DNA of 12,467 nt from NCBI GenBank assembly GCA_947627125.1, contig CANQUY010000044.1, positions 1-12,467 on the forward strand. The letters run 5' to 3'. Position numbers and translations under genes: made by a program. Below the pieces are notes generated by a model. That model saw nothing but the letters and a program-made list of their open reading frames with translations. It did no database searches and was not told the origin of the DNA. Position 1 is the first letter of the stretch, and every line of letters begins with the position of its first letter. This document shows, one piece after another, positions 1 to 6,606 of this stretch. The stretch is from an uncultured Clostridia bacterium (GTDB lineage Bacteria > Bacillota > Clostridia > Christensenellales > Borkfalkiaceae).

Positions 1-606
1 CGCCAAATCGTCGTGCCCCTCAAAGGCGCAGGCGAGGTAGTACCCGCCGTTCTTCAAAAAGAGCTGAAAGGGGCTCGCCGTGTATGGCCTTTCCCGCCGC
101 GGGTGAAGTTTTTTGTCTGCGCCGTAGTCCTGATAGATGAATTGCACCTTCTTCTTTGCGGCGATCGCCTCGGTGAGGAGTTCGACGGAGAGAAAGAACT
201 CCCGCCCGTCCGATTTGATATAGTCGTCGAGATTGACGACGTGGCGGGCATAATTTTTGAAATACTTCCCGCCCTCCTTCGTGAGCTTTTCAATGAGCTG
301 TTTGGTGTGCGCCTTGCAGATATTGCGGCTTGCAAGCACCGAATCAACGAGAAGCCTGAGCTCTCCCGCCTCGAACTTCTTTTCGGCGAGGTACACGCCC
401 GACTTGTCGGCGATAATTTCGTAGCCCGCGTCCTGTAAATACTCGATGTTCCGCGCAACGGCCTTCCGCTCGCACTCGATCCCATAGACGACTTTGAGCA
501 GGCTGATGATATCCCCCTGATGAAGTCTGTGCTCGGCGTCCGAATACTCCGTCAAGATTTCGAGAATGCGCAGGATCAATAATTTTTTGGGTTCGTAACT
601 TTCCAT
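1..606 (-). CDS. WYL-domain transcriptional regulator (3' part outside window)
   Basis: The frame is open from an ATG at 606 to the window edge, giving 202 residues with no stop, so the C-terminus is missing. Residues about 1-75 look like a DeoR-type winged helix, with a helical start (PKKLLILRILEIL), a recognition-helix region ECERKAVARNIEYLQDAG and a wing ending SGVYLAE. Residues about 145-202 match the start of a WYL domain: KKKVQFIYQDYG, then PYTASPFQLFLKNGGYYLACAF, the usual beta strands ending in the ngGYYLa motif. WYL proteins are ligand- or nucleic-acid-sensing transcription factors; BrxR and CapW are relatives that repress defence genes through inverted repeats. The start is fixed by the AAAGGAG at 613-619. 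The gene lies 91 bases downstream of the helicase but has its own promoter (665-693) and a palindrome at the predicted start of transcription. Autoregulation is inference. Confidence 0.82.
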   Translation of the reverse strand, partial: MESYEPKKLLILRILEILTEYSDAEHRLHQGDIISLLKVVYGIECERKAVARNIEYLQDAGYEIIADKSGVYLAEKKFEAGELRLLVDSVLASRNICKAHTKQLIEKLTKEGGKYFKNYARHVVNLDDYIKSDGREFFLSVELLTEAIAAKKKVQFIYQDYGADKKLHPRRERPYTASPFQLFLKNGGYYLACAFEGHDDLA

Positions 607-615
607 ACCGTTCTC

Positions 616-638
616 CTTTTGCTCTATCATAGCAAAAG
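616..638 (-). promoter_or_regulatory. Second leader hairpin abutting the WYL Shine-Dalgarno
   Basis: CTTTTGCT (616-623) and AGCAAAAG (631-638) are perfect 8-bp arms around a 7-base loop. In the minus-strand transcript the 3' arm runs straight into the ribosome binding site (GGAG at 616-613), so the fold would partly mask it. It sits directly beside the palindrome 639-662, giving two stacked hairpins in a leader of about 50 bases. Confidence 0.4.
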
Positions 639-662
639 CCTTGTCCCGAAAACGGGACAAGG
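639..662 (-). promoter_or_regulatory. Perfect palindrome at the WYL transcription start (operator or leader hairpin)
   Basis: CCTTGTCCCG (639-648), AAAA, CGGGACAAGG (653-662) is a perfect 10-bp inverted repeat. Its core GTCCC-N6-GGGAC (643-658) recurs upstream of the helicase gene at 3535-3550. It covers roughly +1 to +16 of the predicted WYL transcript, a classical repressor-operator position. It could also fold as a hairpin in RNA and end upstream transcripts from the helicase, although no clean T-tract follows the stem. The operator reading rests on the recurrence, not on binding data. Confidence 0.55.
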
Positions 663-664
663 AC

Positions 665-693
665 AGTATAGCATAGATCGAAGGATCTTGCAA
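665..693 (-). promoter_or_regulatory. Predicted sigma-70 promoter of the WYL gene
   Basis: On the minus strand, TTGCAA (693-688), a 17-base spacer and TATACT (670-665) form a near-consensus promoter in the short gap after the helicase stop codon. Transcription would start near 658, exactly at the edge of the 16-bp palindrome 643-658. Confidence 0.65.
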
Positions 694-697
694 GGGG

Positions 698-3487
698 TCA
701 CTTTTTTGCAAGTTCCGATTCCAATTCGTCGAACGCGTCCTGCATCGCCTCTTCCTTGGTCGCGTACTGATAGCGCGAAAAATGCTTGTCGAAGGCATAC
801 TTCCACCCGTATTTCGTTCCGTCCTCGCGGGAGAGCTCGAAGAGAACGATCGTGTGTCCCTTGATGCGCAGATAGCTGTTTCCGTTGCGGGAAGTCAGCC
901 ACTGCCGCGTCATAAACGTTTTCCCGCGCGACTGCCTCGATTTAAACTCCTGTTCCCGCTTCTTCGCGCCCTCGATATCCCCCTGCATCTTCCCCGCGCA
1001 GACGCATCCGACGCCGAGGGAGCCGTAGTCGGGGTGTGACATGTGGTGGACATAGCGGATGACCTGAATGCCGCACATTTTGCAGATCCCGCAGGGCGTT
1101 CCGAGGTCGGTGATCCCCGTGCATACCCAGCCCGTTTTCGGGACGTCGTCGCGCTTTCGGAGGTTGGGCTCTTGCGAAAGCGGGCTCTTTCTCTCGGCGG
1201 GAAGCGGACTTGCGGTCGGCGCGGACGGGACGGAGGGCTGTGACATGGACGGCTTGATCGGCGCGGATGGGACAGGCGGGGCAGAGGGCTTTGATATGGA
1301 CGGCGCGGAGAGCGGGAACATGGACATCTGCACGGAAGAGGGCCGATCCTTTGAAAAGTAAGAAAAGGAGATGCGGCGGATGAGGTCGCTCTTGTCAAAG
1401 CGTATCTCATAGCTCTGCCGTTTGTCGTCAACGGAAAGGATCGTCCCCTCGCCGAATGCGTGATGGGTCACCCTTTCCCCGATCTCTTTTTCCGCAGGCG
1501 CCGTGTGCTGTGCCGCTCCTAAAACGGGCAATAAGTTGCGTTTTTTTCCGATCGTGCGATAATTTTCCGTGCCGATCTCCGCAAGAAAACGGGACGGAGT
1601 CTTATAGTCGCCCTTGGGGAGCGCGCCCTCCGAATCCATCAAAAAGAGCCGCTCCTTTGCGCGGGTGATCGCCACATAGCAGAGCCGCCGCTCCTCTTCG
1701 AGCCCTGCGTTTTTCCGCTCTTCGATCGTCTTTGCGGAGGGAAAGATCTTTTCCGAGAGCCCGATCAAAAATACCACGGGGAATTCCAGCCCCTTGGAAG
1801 CATGGATCGTCATGAGCTTGACCGCGTCCTTCGGCTTTTCGTCGTCCTCCGAAGATTGCAGCGCGATCTGCCGCAAGAACTCCGCCAGCGAAAGCTCCTC
1901 CCCGAAATTTTTTTCGTACTCGTTCGCGATACGCTTGAATTCGGCAAGGTTGTCGAGCCGCTCTTCGTCGCCGAAGCCGCGGATATAATTCTCGTAGCCC
2001 GAGAGCTCGGTCGTTTTGTTGACGATCTCCGAAATGCTCGCCTCCGCCGAAAGTAAGCGCAGTTTCTTGATGCATTCGACAAATTCTCCCGCCCCGCTCG
2101 ACTGAAAGAAACTGTCCCCGAGATGGTTCTCGAGCGCCGAAAAGAGGCTTGGGCGCGTGTCCCCGTAAAAGAGGGAGAGCTCATCTTTTTGGTATGCTTC
2201 GAGTTTTTGGAGCTTTGCCCGTCCGAATTTGCGGCGCGGCGTGTTGACGATGCGCCTGAACGCTTCGTCATCGTCGAAGGCAATGAGCCGAAGATAGGCG
2301 ATGACGTCCTGCACTTCCATGCGCTGGTAGAATTTCACGCTGCCAAAGATCTCATAGGGGATCCCGTTTTCGGCAAACTTTTTCTCCACCACGCGGGACA
2401 AAAACCCCGACCGGTACAAAACGGCAAATTCGGAATACGGCCGCTTTTCTTTCTCCGAGATCTCTTTGATATTTTGCACGAGGACGGCGGCTTCCCTTTC
2501 GTCGCTCTCCGAATGATAGTAGACGACCTCCTCCCCCGCGGGCGAAAGCGTGAAGAGGTCTTTTTTGAGCCGCATTTGGTTCTTTTCGATGAGGTGATTG
2601 GCGCAGCTCAAGATCTGCGGCGTGGAGCGGTAGTTGCGGTTCAAAAAGACAGTCTTGGTATTTTCGTGCGTCTTGTCGAAATCGACGAGGAGCTTCACCT
2701 CCGAGCCCCGCCATTCGTAGATATTTTGATCGGGATCGCCGACGATCATGAGATTTTTGTATTTCTCCGAGAGAAGATCGACGAGCTCCATTTCACGCGC
2801 AGAGCTGTCCTGAAATTCGTCCACCTGAATGTAACTCAAACGGTCCTGCCACTTCTCCCGCACCCCTTTGTCCTGCTTCAAAAGATACAGCGCACCGTTG
2901 ATGAGGTCGTGAAAATCGAGCGCATAGATCGCCTTCTGCCGCTGAAGAAATTCTTCGAGGATCTTGTCGTCCGTCGAGGCGATCTCGGGCAGAACTTGCT
3001 CCGAAGAGGGGGAAAAGAGGCGCGGGATATATTCGTCCGTCCGCTTGAACCGCCCGATCTTTTCGAGAAAGGAGCCGAAACTTGCATGGTCGAGCTTGAG
3101 CTCGTACTTTTGGTAGAGCTCGCCGAGCACGGAGCGTTGAAGGCCGCCGTCCATGATCTGAAACCCCTTCGGAAGAAAGAGCTTTTGGGGATCGTCGCGG
3201 ATAAGACGCGCACAGAAGCCGTGATAGGTGCAGATGAGCGCGGTATCGTACCCGTCGCCGAGGACTGCCCGCACGCGCCGCCGCATCTCCCCCGCCGCCT
3301 TGTTGGTGAACGTCACGCAGAGGATATTGGCGGGGTCGATCCCGTATTCCGCGACAAGATAGAGGTAGCGGCTCACGAGCACTTTGGTCTTTCCGCTCCC
3401 CGCGCCCGCGATCACGCGGAGATTTCCCTCCGTGTCGAACGCCGCCGCCCGCTGCTGTTCGTTGAGCTCCGAAAAAAGATCGGACAT
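698..3487 (-). CDS. UvrD/PcrA-type superfamily 1 helicase with a C-terminal Cys/His-rich domain
   Basis: 929 residues. Helicase motifs are in order: Walker A AGAGSGKT (27-34), TFTNKAA (59-65), VDEFQD (222-227), VGDPDQNIYEWRGS (249-262), NRNYRSTPQ (283-291), LMTIHASKGLEF (558-569) and YVAITRAKERL (604-614). A PcrA-like Tudor segment follows (ERVTHHAFGEGTI, 671-683). These are the hallmarks of 3'-5' ssDNA translocases of repair and replication. After about 715 a Pro/Ser-rich linker (to about 785) leads to an extra domain. It carries C789, C799, C802, C805, H814, H815, H818, C828 and C830, and ends in a basic/aromatic tail. This domain is not part of PcrA or UvrD, and the Cys/His pattern suggests metal binding. 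The start at 3487 is preferred because a GGAGGG lies 7 bases upstream. The frame extends 35 codons further up, but that stretch covers the palindrome and the leader hairpin and does not look like protein. Base composition is GC-rich, unlike the genes to the right. Roles in repair or in defence are both possible. Confidence 0.9.
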   Translation of the reverse strand: MSDLFSELNEQQRAAAFDTEGNLRVIAGAGSGKTKVLVSRYLYLVAEYGIDPANILCVTFTNKAAGEMRRRVRAVLGDGYDTALICTYHGFCARLIRDDPQKLFLPKGFQIMDGGLQRSVLGELYQKYELKLDHASFGSFLEKIGRFKRTDEYIPRLFSPSSEQVLPEIASTDDKILEEFLQRQKAIYALDFHDLINGALYLLKQDKGVREKWQDRLSYIQVDEFQDSSAREMELVDLLSEKYKNLMIVGDPDQNIYEWRGSEVKLLVDFDKTHENTKTVFLNRNYRSTPQILSCANHLIEKNQMRLKKDLFTLSPAGEEVVYYHSESDEREAAVLVQNIKEISEKEKRPYSEFAVLYRSGFLSRVVEKKFAENGIPYEIFGSVKFYQRMEVQDVIAYLRLIAFDDDEAFRRIVNTPRRKFGRAKLQKLEAYQKDELSLFYGDTRPSLFSALENHLGDSFFQSSGAGEFVECIKKLRLLSAEASISEIVNKTTELSGYENYIRGFGDEERLDNLAEFKRIANEYEKNFGEELSLAEFLRQIALQSSEDDEKPKDAVKLMTIHASKGLEFPVVFLIGLSEKIFPSAKTIEERKNAGLEEERRLCYVAITRAKERLFLMDSEGALPKGDYKTPSRFLAEIGTENYRTIGKKRNLLPVLGAAQHTAPAEKEIGERVTHHAFGEGTILSVDDKRQSYEIRFDKSDLIRRISFSYFSKDRPSSVQMSMFPLSAPSISKPSAPPVPSAPIKPSMSQPSVPSAPTASPLPAERKSPLSQEPNLRKRDDVPKTGWVCTGITDLGTPCGICKMCGIQVIRYVHHMSHPDYGSLGVGCVCAGKMQGDIEGAKKREQEFKSRQSRGKTFMTRQWLTSRNGNSYLRIKGHTIVLFELSREDGTKYGWKYAFDKHFSRYQYATKEEAMQDAFDELESELAKK

Positions 3488-3495
3488 AAAAAGAC

Positions 3496-3515
3496 CCTCC
3501 GAGTATTCTCGGAGG
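3496..3515 (-). promoter_or_regulatory. Leader hairpin that buries the helicase Shine-Dalgarno
   Basis: In minus-strand sense, CCTCCGAG, loop AATA, CTCGGAGG form a perfect 8-bp GC-rich stem. The 3' arm contains the GGAGG that serves the ATG at 3487 at a 7-base spacing, so folding would hide the ribosome binding site. The stem is followed by GTCTTTTT, so it could also act as a short intrinsic attenuator. Either way it predicts control after transcription begins. Confidence 0.5.
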
Positions 3516-3534
3516 AAATGATACCGCAATATCT

Positions 3535-3550
3535 GTCCCAAAAAAGGGAC
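3535..3550 (-). promoter_or_regulatory. Palindrome upstream of the helicase gene (candidate operator)
   Basis: GTCCC AAAAAA GGGAC has the same arms and the same 6-base spacer as the site at 643-658. It ends 48 bases before the helicase start codon. A possible -10 element (TATCAT on the minus strand, about 3523-3518) lies just downstream, which would put the palindrome over the -35 region, but no good -35 box is visible. Confidence 0.45.
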
Positions 3551-3627
3551 TATGCTTTTTCCATAGAAAAAAAAGGAAAACGTTTCCCCCAATATGAGAG
3601 GTCGGGAGTTAATAGTCTTGGAGGAGG

Positions 3628-3656
3628 TTGACGGTCCGTTTATTTTGTGTTATACT
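3628..3656 (+). promoter_or_regulatory. Predicted sigma-70 promoter of the DUF262 gene
   Basis: TTGACG (3628-3633), a 17-base spacer and TATACT (3651-3656) are close to consensus. The start codon is 54 bases beyond the -10 box. The divergent helicase gene begins about 140 bases to the left, so the two genes share a control region. The GTCCC palindrome is not repeated on this side. Confidence 0.7.
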
Positions 3657-3710
3657 GATGACAGTTCTGCGAAAACAGCAGATCGATCATAACGGACGGA
3701 GGGAAGGAAA

Positions 3711-5444
3711 ATGTCAGGATTTCAAATGCCGATCACGATCAGTCATGCAATGCAATATATAGACAGCAATTACTATGTTTTGCCCGCTTTTCAGAGGGAC
3801 TTTGTTTGGGAGGCAGATCAGATCGAAAAACTATTTGATTCACTCATGCGGGGATATCCGACGAGCTCAATGCTGTTCTGGAGCGTGAAGGGCGACACCA
3901 AAACAAACTGGAATTTTTATAAATTTATTTCCTATTTCATTAAAGGCGCAAACAACAAATCGGTTGTGAATGAACTTTATCCGACCGCGAGCGCGAACGA
4001 TTTTTATGCCGTTCTGGACGGACAACAGCGGCTTACGGCTATGCGTCTTGGCTTATACGGAAGCTATGCGTATCACGAGCGAAACAAATCATGGAATTAT
4101 TCTCCCGAATCATTCCCCGCGAGGAGATTGTATCTATGTTTGAGCCGATACGGCAAAGACGACGAAGAGATGAAGTATATTTTTGATTTCAAGAGGGACG
4201 ATGTGACGGGGAAGGCCGATCTGTATACGGATGGCGCCGAGATGTGGTTCAGGGTCGGCCATATTATGGATGTGCATTTCATCGGGCTCAACAAGTACAT
4301 ACGAAATAACGATTTCGGCGAGATTGGGGAGGAGATCCTTGACAGATTAGATGCGACAATTTTTACCGACAACTCAATCACTTTTTATCTCGAAGAGGAA
4401 CAAAACCCGGATAAAGCGGTGAATATCTTTACCCGTATCAACTCCGGCGGGACGGCGTTAAGTTTTTCCAATATCGTTTTTTCTTTGATGGTCGCAAATT
4501 GGAGCGCAATCGATGCAAAAACAGAAATCAGCAATTTGCAAAACCTGATCAATATAAAAGGATTTGAAATTGATAAAGACTATATTGTCAAAGTGTTTCT
4601 TTACCTGTACAACAATTCGGTCAGGACGGAGATAAAAAGTTTTGACAAGAGTTTCTGCGCAACGATCGAAAAAAATTGGAATGCGATCAGAGATTGTTTG
4701 ATTTCCGTATTCGACCTTCTTCGGACATTTGGTTTGAACAATTATACGCTGACATCAAAGAATGCCACCCTTCCCATTGTGTATTACCTTTATCATACAC
4801 ATAAATATTCGGATTTTGTGACGTCGGTTTCCTTTAAAACCGAAAGAGCGACCATGAAACAATGGCTGATGCGGATGCTACTGCGAAGGGTGTTCGGCGC
4901 ATCTACAGATTCTGTGCTCGCTCAAACAAGAAAGGCATTTACCTCGGATATTTCAAAATATAAGATCGAAGATACGATATCAGAATTTCCGGCAGATAAG
5001 ATTTCGTCTAATCTAAAAGTTCTTGATACGGTGGATGATGAATTTTTGGACCAATTGCTTGATCTGCAAAAAGACGATAAGTATGCCTTTTCCATTCTCG
5101 CTCTTTTGTATCCCAATCTTGATTACAAAAATAATGATTTTCATAAAGATCATTTGCATCCGGAAGACAGGTATGATGAGCTTCCCGATAGCATCAAAGC
5201 CAAGTATCCGTTCAAGGTATATAATTCAATCAGAAATCTTCAAATGCTTGATGCAAACGAGAATGAATCAAAGGGGAAGAAATACCTTAAAGATTGGGTG
5301 GAAGAAAGCACGGATAAGAGCACAAGAAGGGGATTTTTAGAGAGCCACTTGATCCCCGATGTGGATCTGTCTATGACGAATTTTGAATCATTCATTCTTA
5401 AAAGGACAGAGCTTCTCAAGGAAAAACTTAAGGCAATTTTATAA
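3711..5444 (+). CDS. DUF262 (GmrS-like) protein with C-terminal HNH/DUF1524-like region
   Basis: 577 residues. The N-terminal part shows DUF262 signatures: LPAFQRDFVW (24-33), the ParB/sulfiredoxin-like DGQQRLTAM (103-111) and IFTRINSGGTAL (239-250). The C-terminal part has HKDHLHP (478-484), then N509-L-Q and N516/N518 with K521. This matches the DUF1524 type of HNH nuclease (DH-x-P ... N-L-Q ... N-x-x-K). DUF262 plus DUF1524 is the architecture of GmrSD, a type IV restriction enzyme that uses NTP hydrolysis to cut modified phage DNA, and of related defence proteins. A restriction role here is family-based inference. The start is set by GGAGGGAAGGAAA just before the ATG. The gene is AT-richer than the helicase next to it, divergently placed and apparently monocistronic, as expected for an acquired defence gene. 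No frame defect is seen. Confidence 0.83.
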   Translation: MSGFQMPITISHAMQYIDSNYYVLPAFQRDFVWEADQIEKLFDSLMRGYPTSSMLFWSVKGDTKTNWNFYKFISYFIKGANNKSVVNELYPTASANDFYAVLDGQQRLTAMRLGLYGSYAYHERNKSWNYSPESFPARRLYLCLSRYGKDDEEMKYIFDFKRDDVTGKADLYTDGAEMWFRVGHIMDVHFIGLNKYIRNNDFGEIGEEILDRLDATIFTDNSITFYLEEEQNPDKAVNIFTRINSGGTALSFSNIVFSLMVANWSAIDAKTEISNLQNLINIKGFEIDKDYIVKVFLYLYNNSVRTEIKSFDKSFCATIEKNWNAIRDCLISVFDLLRTFGLNNYTLTSKNATLPIVYYLYHTHKYSDFVTSVSFKTERATMKQWLMRMLLRRVFGASTDSVLAQTRKAFTSDISKYKIEDTISEFPADKISSNLKVLDTVDDEFLDQLLDLQKDDKYAFSILALLYPNLDYKNNDFHKDHLHPEDRYDELPDSIKAKYPFKVYNSIRNLQMLDANENESKGKKYLKDWVEESTDKSTRRGFLESHLIPDVDLSMTNFESFILKRTELLKEKLKAIL

Positions 5445-5476
5445 AACATAGAGTAGTGGATCACCTATGATCGGGA

Positions 5477-5520
5477 CCCGCCGAAGGCGCAGACCATGCG
5501 CGGCTTGTGTCTTCGGCGGG
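5477..5520 (+). terminator. Long-stem hairpin after the DUF262 gene (possible terminator)
   Basis: CCCGCCGAAG (5477-5486) and CTTCGGCGGG (5511-5520) are perfect 10-bp arms around a 24-base loop, 32 bases past the stop. No T-tract follows, so it could instead be a mobile palindromic repeat. The remaining sequence to 5617 shows no gene. Confidence 0.35.
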
Positions 5521-5617
5521 CCATGTTGTCGTCACGGCTCAATCAAATGTTGTTGCCGGGCTGTTTCTTGAATTTGTATTATTTTTTCTCCTTTTTTGTA
5601 GTATAACATAAAAATTT

Positions 5618-5980
5618 TTATTTGATAGGGAACAAAATCAGAACAGCATCCGACGAGGGAGAATTCTTGCACTTCACCAAGATCTCCTCGTCGCTCACGG
5701 CGTCACTGTCCATATGCACGTTGCCCGTAACGAGCCGATTCGCCGCGGCAAATAGCCGTGCCCATTCTGCTTCGTCGATGGTTCCGTCCTGTGTTTTTTC
5801 ATACGCGACGTCTGCGAGCGCACATAGAAGTTTTTGTGTGAAAAGCTCTTTCTGCTTCCCCCGCAAAAAACAAAGACACTTTTTGCCCTGCTTTAAAAAT
5901 TGTGCCGCCAACGCGGACATGGTATCGGCATTTTCCGTGTAAACAACTTCTAAGGGGTATAATCCGTCCTTCAAATTCAT
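5618..5980 (-). CDS. Small protein of unknown function (120 aa)
   Basis: I do not recognise this family. The start at 5980 (MNLKDGLYPLEVVY) is preferred over in-frame codons further upstream because GGGAG lies 7 bases before it, and because the upstream extension is basic and shifts into the region of the neighbouring gene. The composition is that of a soluble alpha/beta protein: a helix-like stretch about 18-32, a central helix about 44-62, an acidic segment about 64-76 and a hydrophobic C-terminal strand (VLILFPIK). No signal peptide, membrane span or metal motif is seen. It lies 17 bases downstream of the frameshifted 64-residue gene on the same strand, so the two were probably co-transcribed. 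Confidence 0.55.
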   Translation of the reverse strand: MNLKDGLYPLEVVYTENADTMSALAAQFLKQGKKCLCFLRGKQKELFTQKLLCALADVAYEKTQDGTIDEAEWARLFAAANRLVTGNVHMDSDAVSDEEILVKCKNSPSSDAVLILFPIK

Positions 5981-5997
5981 CGTTTTTCTCCCATTTT

Positions 5998-6191
5998 TTA
6001 ATGCAATAGATCCCCGAGAAGGGCACATTTCGGCACGAGTTTCCCGCTGTTTTGCACCATTTCCTGAAACATTTTCCGCGCGTCGCCGCTTCCGTATCCG
6101 CATTCTCTTGCACGCCCCATGAACTGCGCTTCAGGAGGCTTCCCGTCATATCTTTCGCCCCCGTTTCAGACGCTTCTATAAGTTTTTGCAT
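5998..6191 (-). pseudogene. Small gene (64 aa when repaired) broken by one frameshift
   Basis: The ATG at 6191 follows a purine-rich AGGGGGAGAA. Reading begins MQKLIEASETG, then falls into an unconvincing frame at the C-run 6158-6162 (GGGGG on this strand). If one G is added there, the reading continues as GGERYDGKPPEAQFMGRARE and then CGYGSGDARKMFQEMVQNSG to a TAA at 5998-6000, giving 64 residues that look like a real soluble protein. The other frame runs on through the next gene without protein character. A one-base slip in a homopolymer could be mutation, phase variation or sequencing error. No family is recognised. Confidence 0.4.
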
Positions 6192-6227
6192 TTCTCCCCC
6201 TCGGTTCGGAAGTATATTCGTTCCCAT

Positions 6228-6243
6228 GTCCCGAAAAGAGGGC
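6228..6243 (-). promoter_or_regulatory. Degenerate third copy of the GTCCC palindrome
   Basis: GTCCCGAAAAGAGGGC matches the 643-658 element at 13 of 16 positions, with one arm intact. It ends 37 bases before the start codon of the 64-residue gene, the same distance as between the 643-658 site and the WYL start codon. No convincing promoter boxes are visible here, so this is a weak candidate site. Confidence 0.3.
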
Positions 6244-6334
6244 AATCTTTTTTATGCCGCGCTTAAACCCAAATAGAATGCGCGCGGACGCCCAATGGCT
6301 TCACCTTCTACCCATTGGCACAAAAAGACGCACA

Positions 6335-6402
6335 CCCAAACGGGGCGTATTCCATAGGGAATCAAGAAAAATCTTAATTTAATTTCGGAATACACCTTTG
6401 GG
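6335..6402. repeat. Imperfect inverted repeat upstream of the tyrosine recombinase
   Basis: The left arm has CCCAAA (6335-6340) and GTATTCC (6347-6353). The right arm has GGAATAC (6387-6393) and TTTGGG (6397-6402). A further GGAATAC is at 6422-6428 inside the next hairpin. The enclosed AT-rich spacer includes AAGAAAAATCTT. Repeated short boxes beside an integrase gene are what recombinase arm sites look like, but no core site can be proven. The rest of 6244-6606 has no gene; it also contains a CCAATGG/CCATTGG repeat (6292-6318). Confidence 0.4.
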
Positions 6403-6417
6403 CGGGTCAAAGAAACG

Positions 6418-6443
6418 GCGGGGAATACATTCCCCGCTGTTTT
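6418..6443 (+). terminator. Intrinsic terminator-like hairpin, possibly bidirectional
   Basis: GCGGGGAAT (6418-6426) and ATTCCCCGC (6429-6437) form a strong stem followed by TGTTTT. On the minus strand the stem is followed by CGTTTCTTT. It would insulate the recombinase gene from its left neighbours. Confidence 0.45.
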
Positions 6444-6493
6444 CTATATCTATATATAAAAACCGTCTGAAAACTTAATTATAATTCCGATGA

Positions 6494-6520
6494 AGCCGCC
6501 TGACAAAATGTCGGGCGGCT
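6494..6520 (+). other. 11-bp hairpin in the recombinase leader
   Basis: AGCCGCCTGAC, loop AAAAT, GTCGGGCGGCT pair over 11 bp with one G-T wobble. It lies 86 bases before the recombinase start and is followed by ATTTACATATT, a poor T-tract. It may be a leaky terminator or attenuator. An in-frame ATG at 6490 overlaps it but lacks a ribosome binding site. Confidence 0.4.
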
Positions 6521-6606
6521 ATTTACATATTATGCGTAAAAAGAAATTTGAAGTACCATATATATGGGCGCATTATACGCCAAAATTAAAATACAAGGAG
6601 AATAAA

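Noticed and set aside
3574..3586. GGAAA-ACG-TTTCC symmetric sequence resembling a catabolite (cre) site
   Set aside because: It does not fit the cre consensus well and is too short to separate from chance.
3488..3592. Upstream ATG at 3592 as helicase start
   Set aside because: The extra 35 residues cover the palindrome and leader hairpin, lack protein character, and a well-spaced GGAGGG precedes 3487.
2123..3631. Long 502-codon open frame on the plus strand opposite the helicase
   Set aside because: It mirrors the GC-rich codons of the helicase gene, has no ribosome binding site and no recognisable domain; the helicase motifs on the other strand are decisive.
5477..5520. Small structured RNA gene
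   Set aside because: Only one stem of 10 bp with a large loop is visible; no promoter, T-tract or known RNA motif supports an RNA gene.
5588..5605. Minus-strand TATACT plus AAAGGAG after the 120-residue gene, suggesting another gene
   Set aside because: No ATG, GTG or TTG follows at usable distance and no open frame exists toward 5445; probably chance in AT-rich DNA or a remnant too decayed to support.
5799..6245. 148-codon minus-strand frame spanning both small genes
   Set aside because: It crosses the stop of one gene and the start of the next in a frame rich in Arg, Cys and Trp; the two-gene reading with one frameshift explains the region better.
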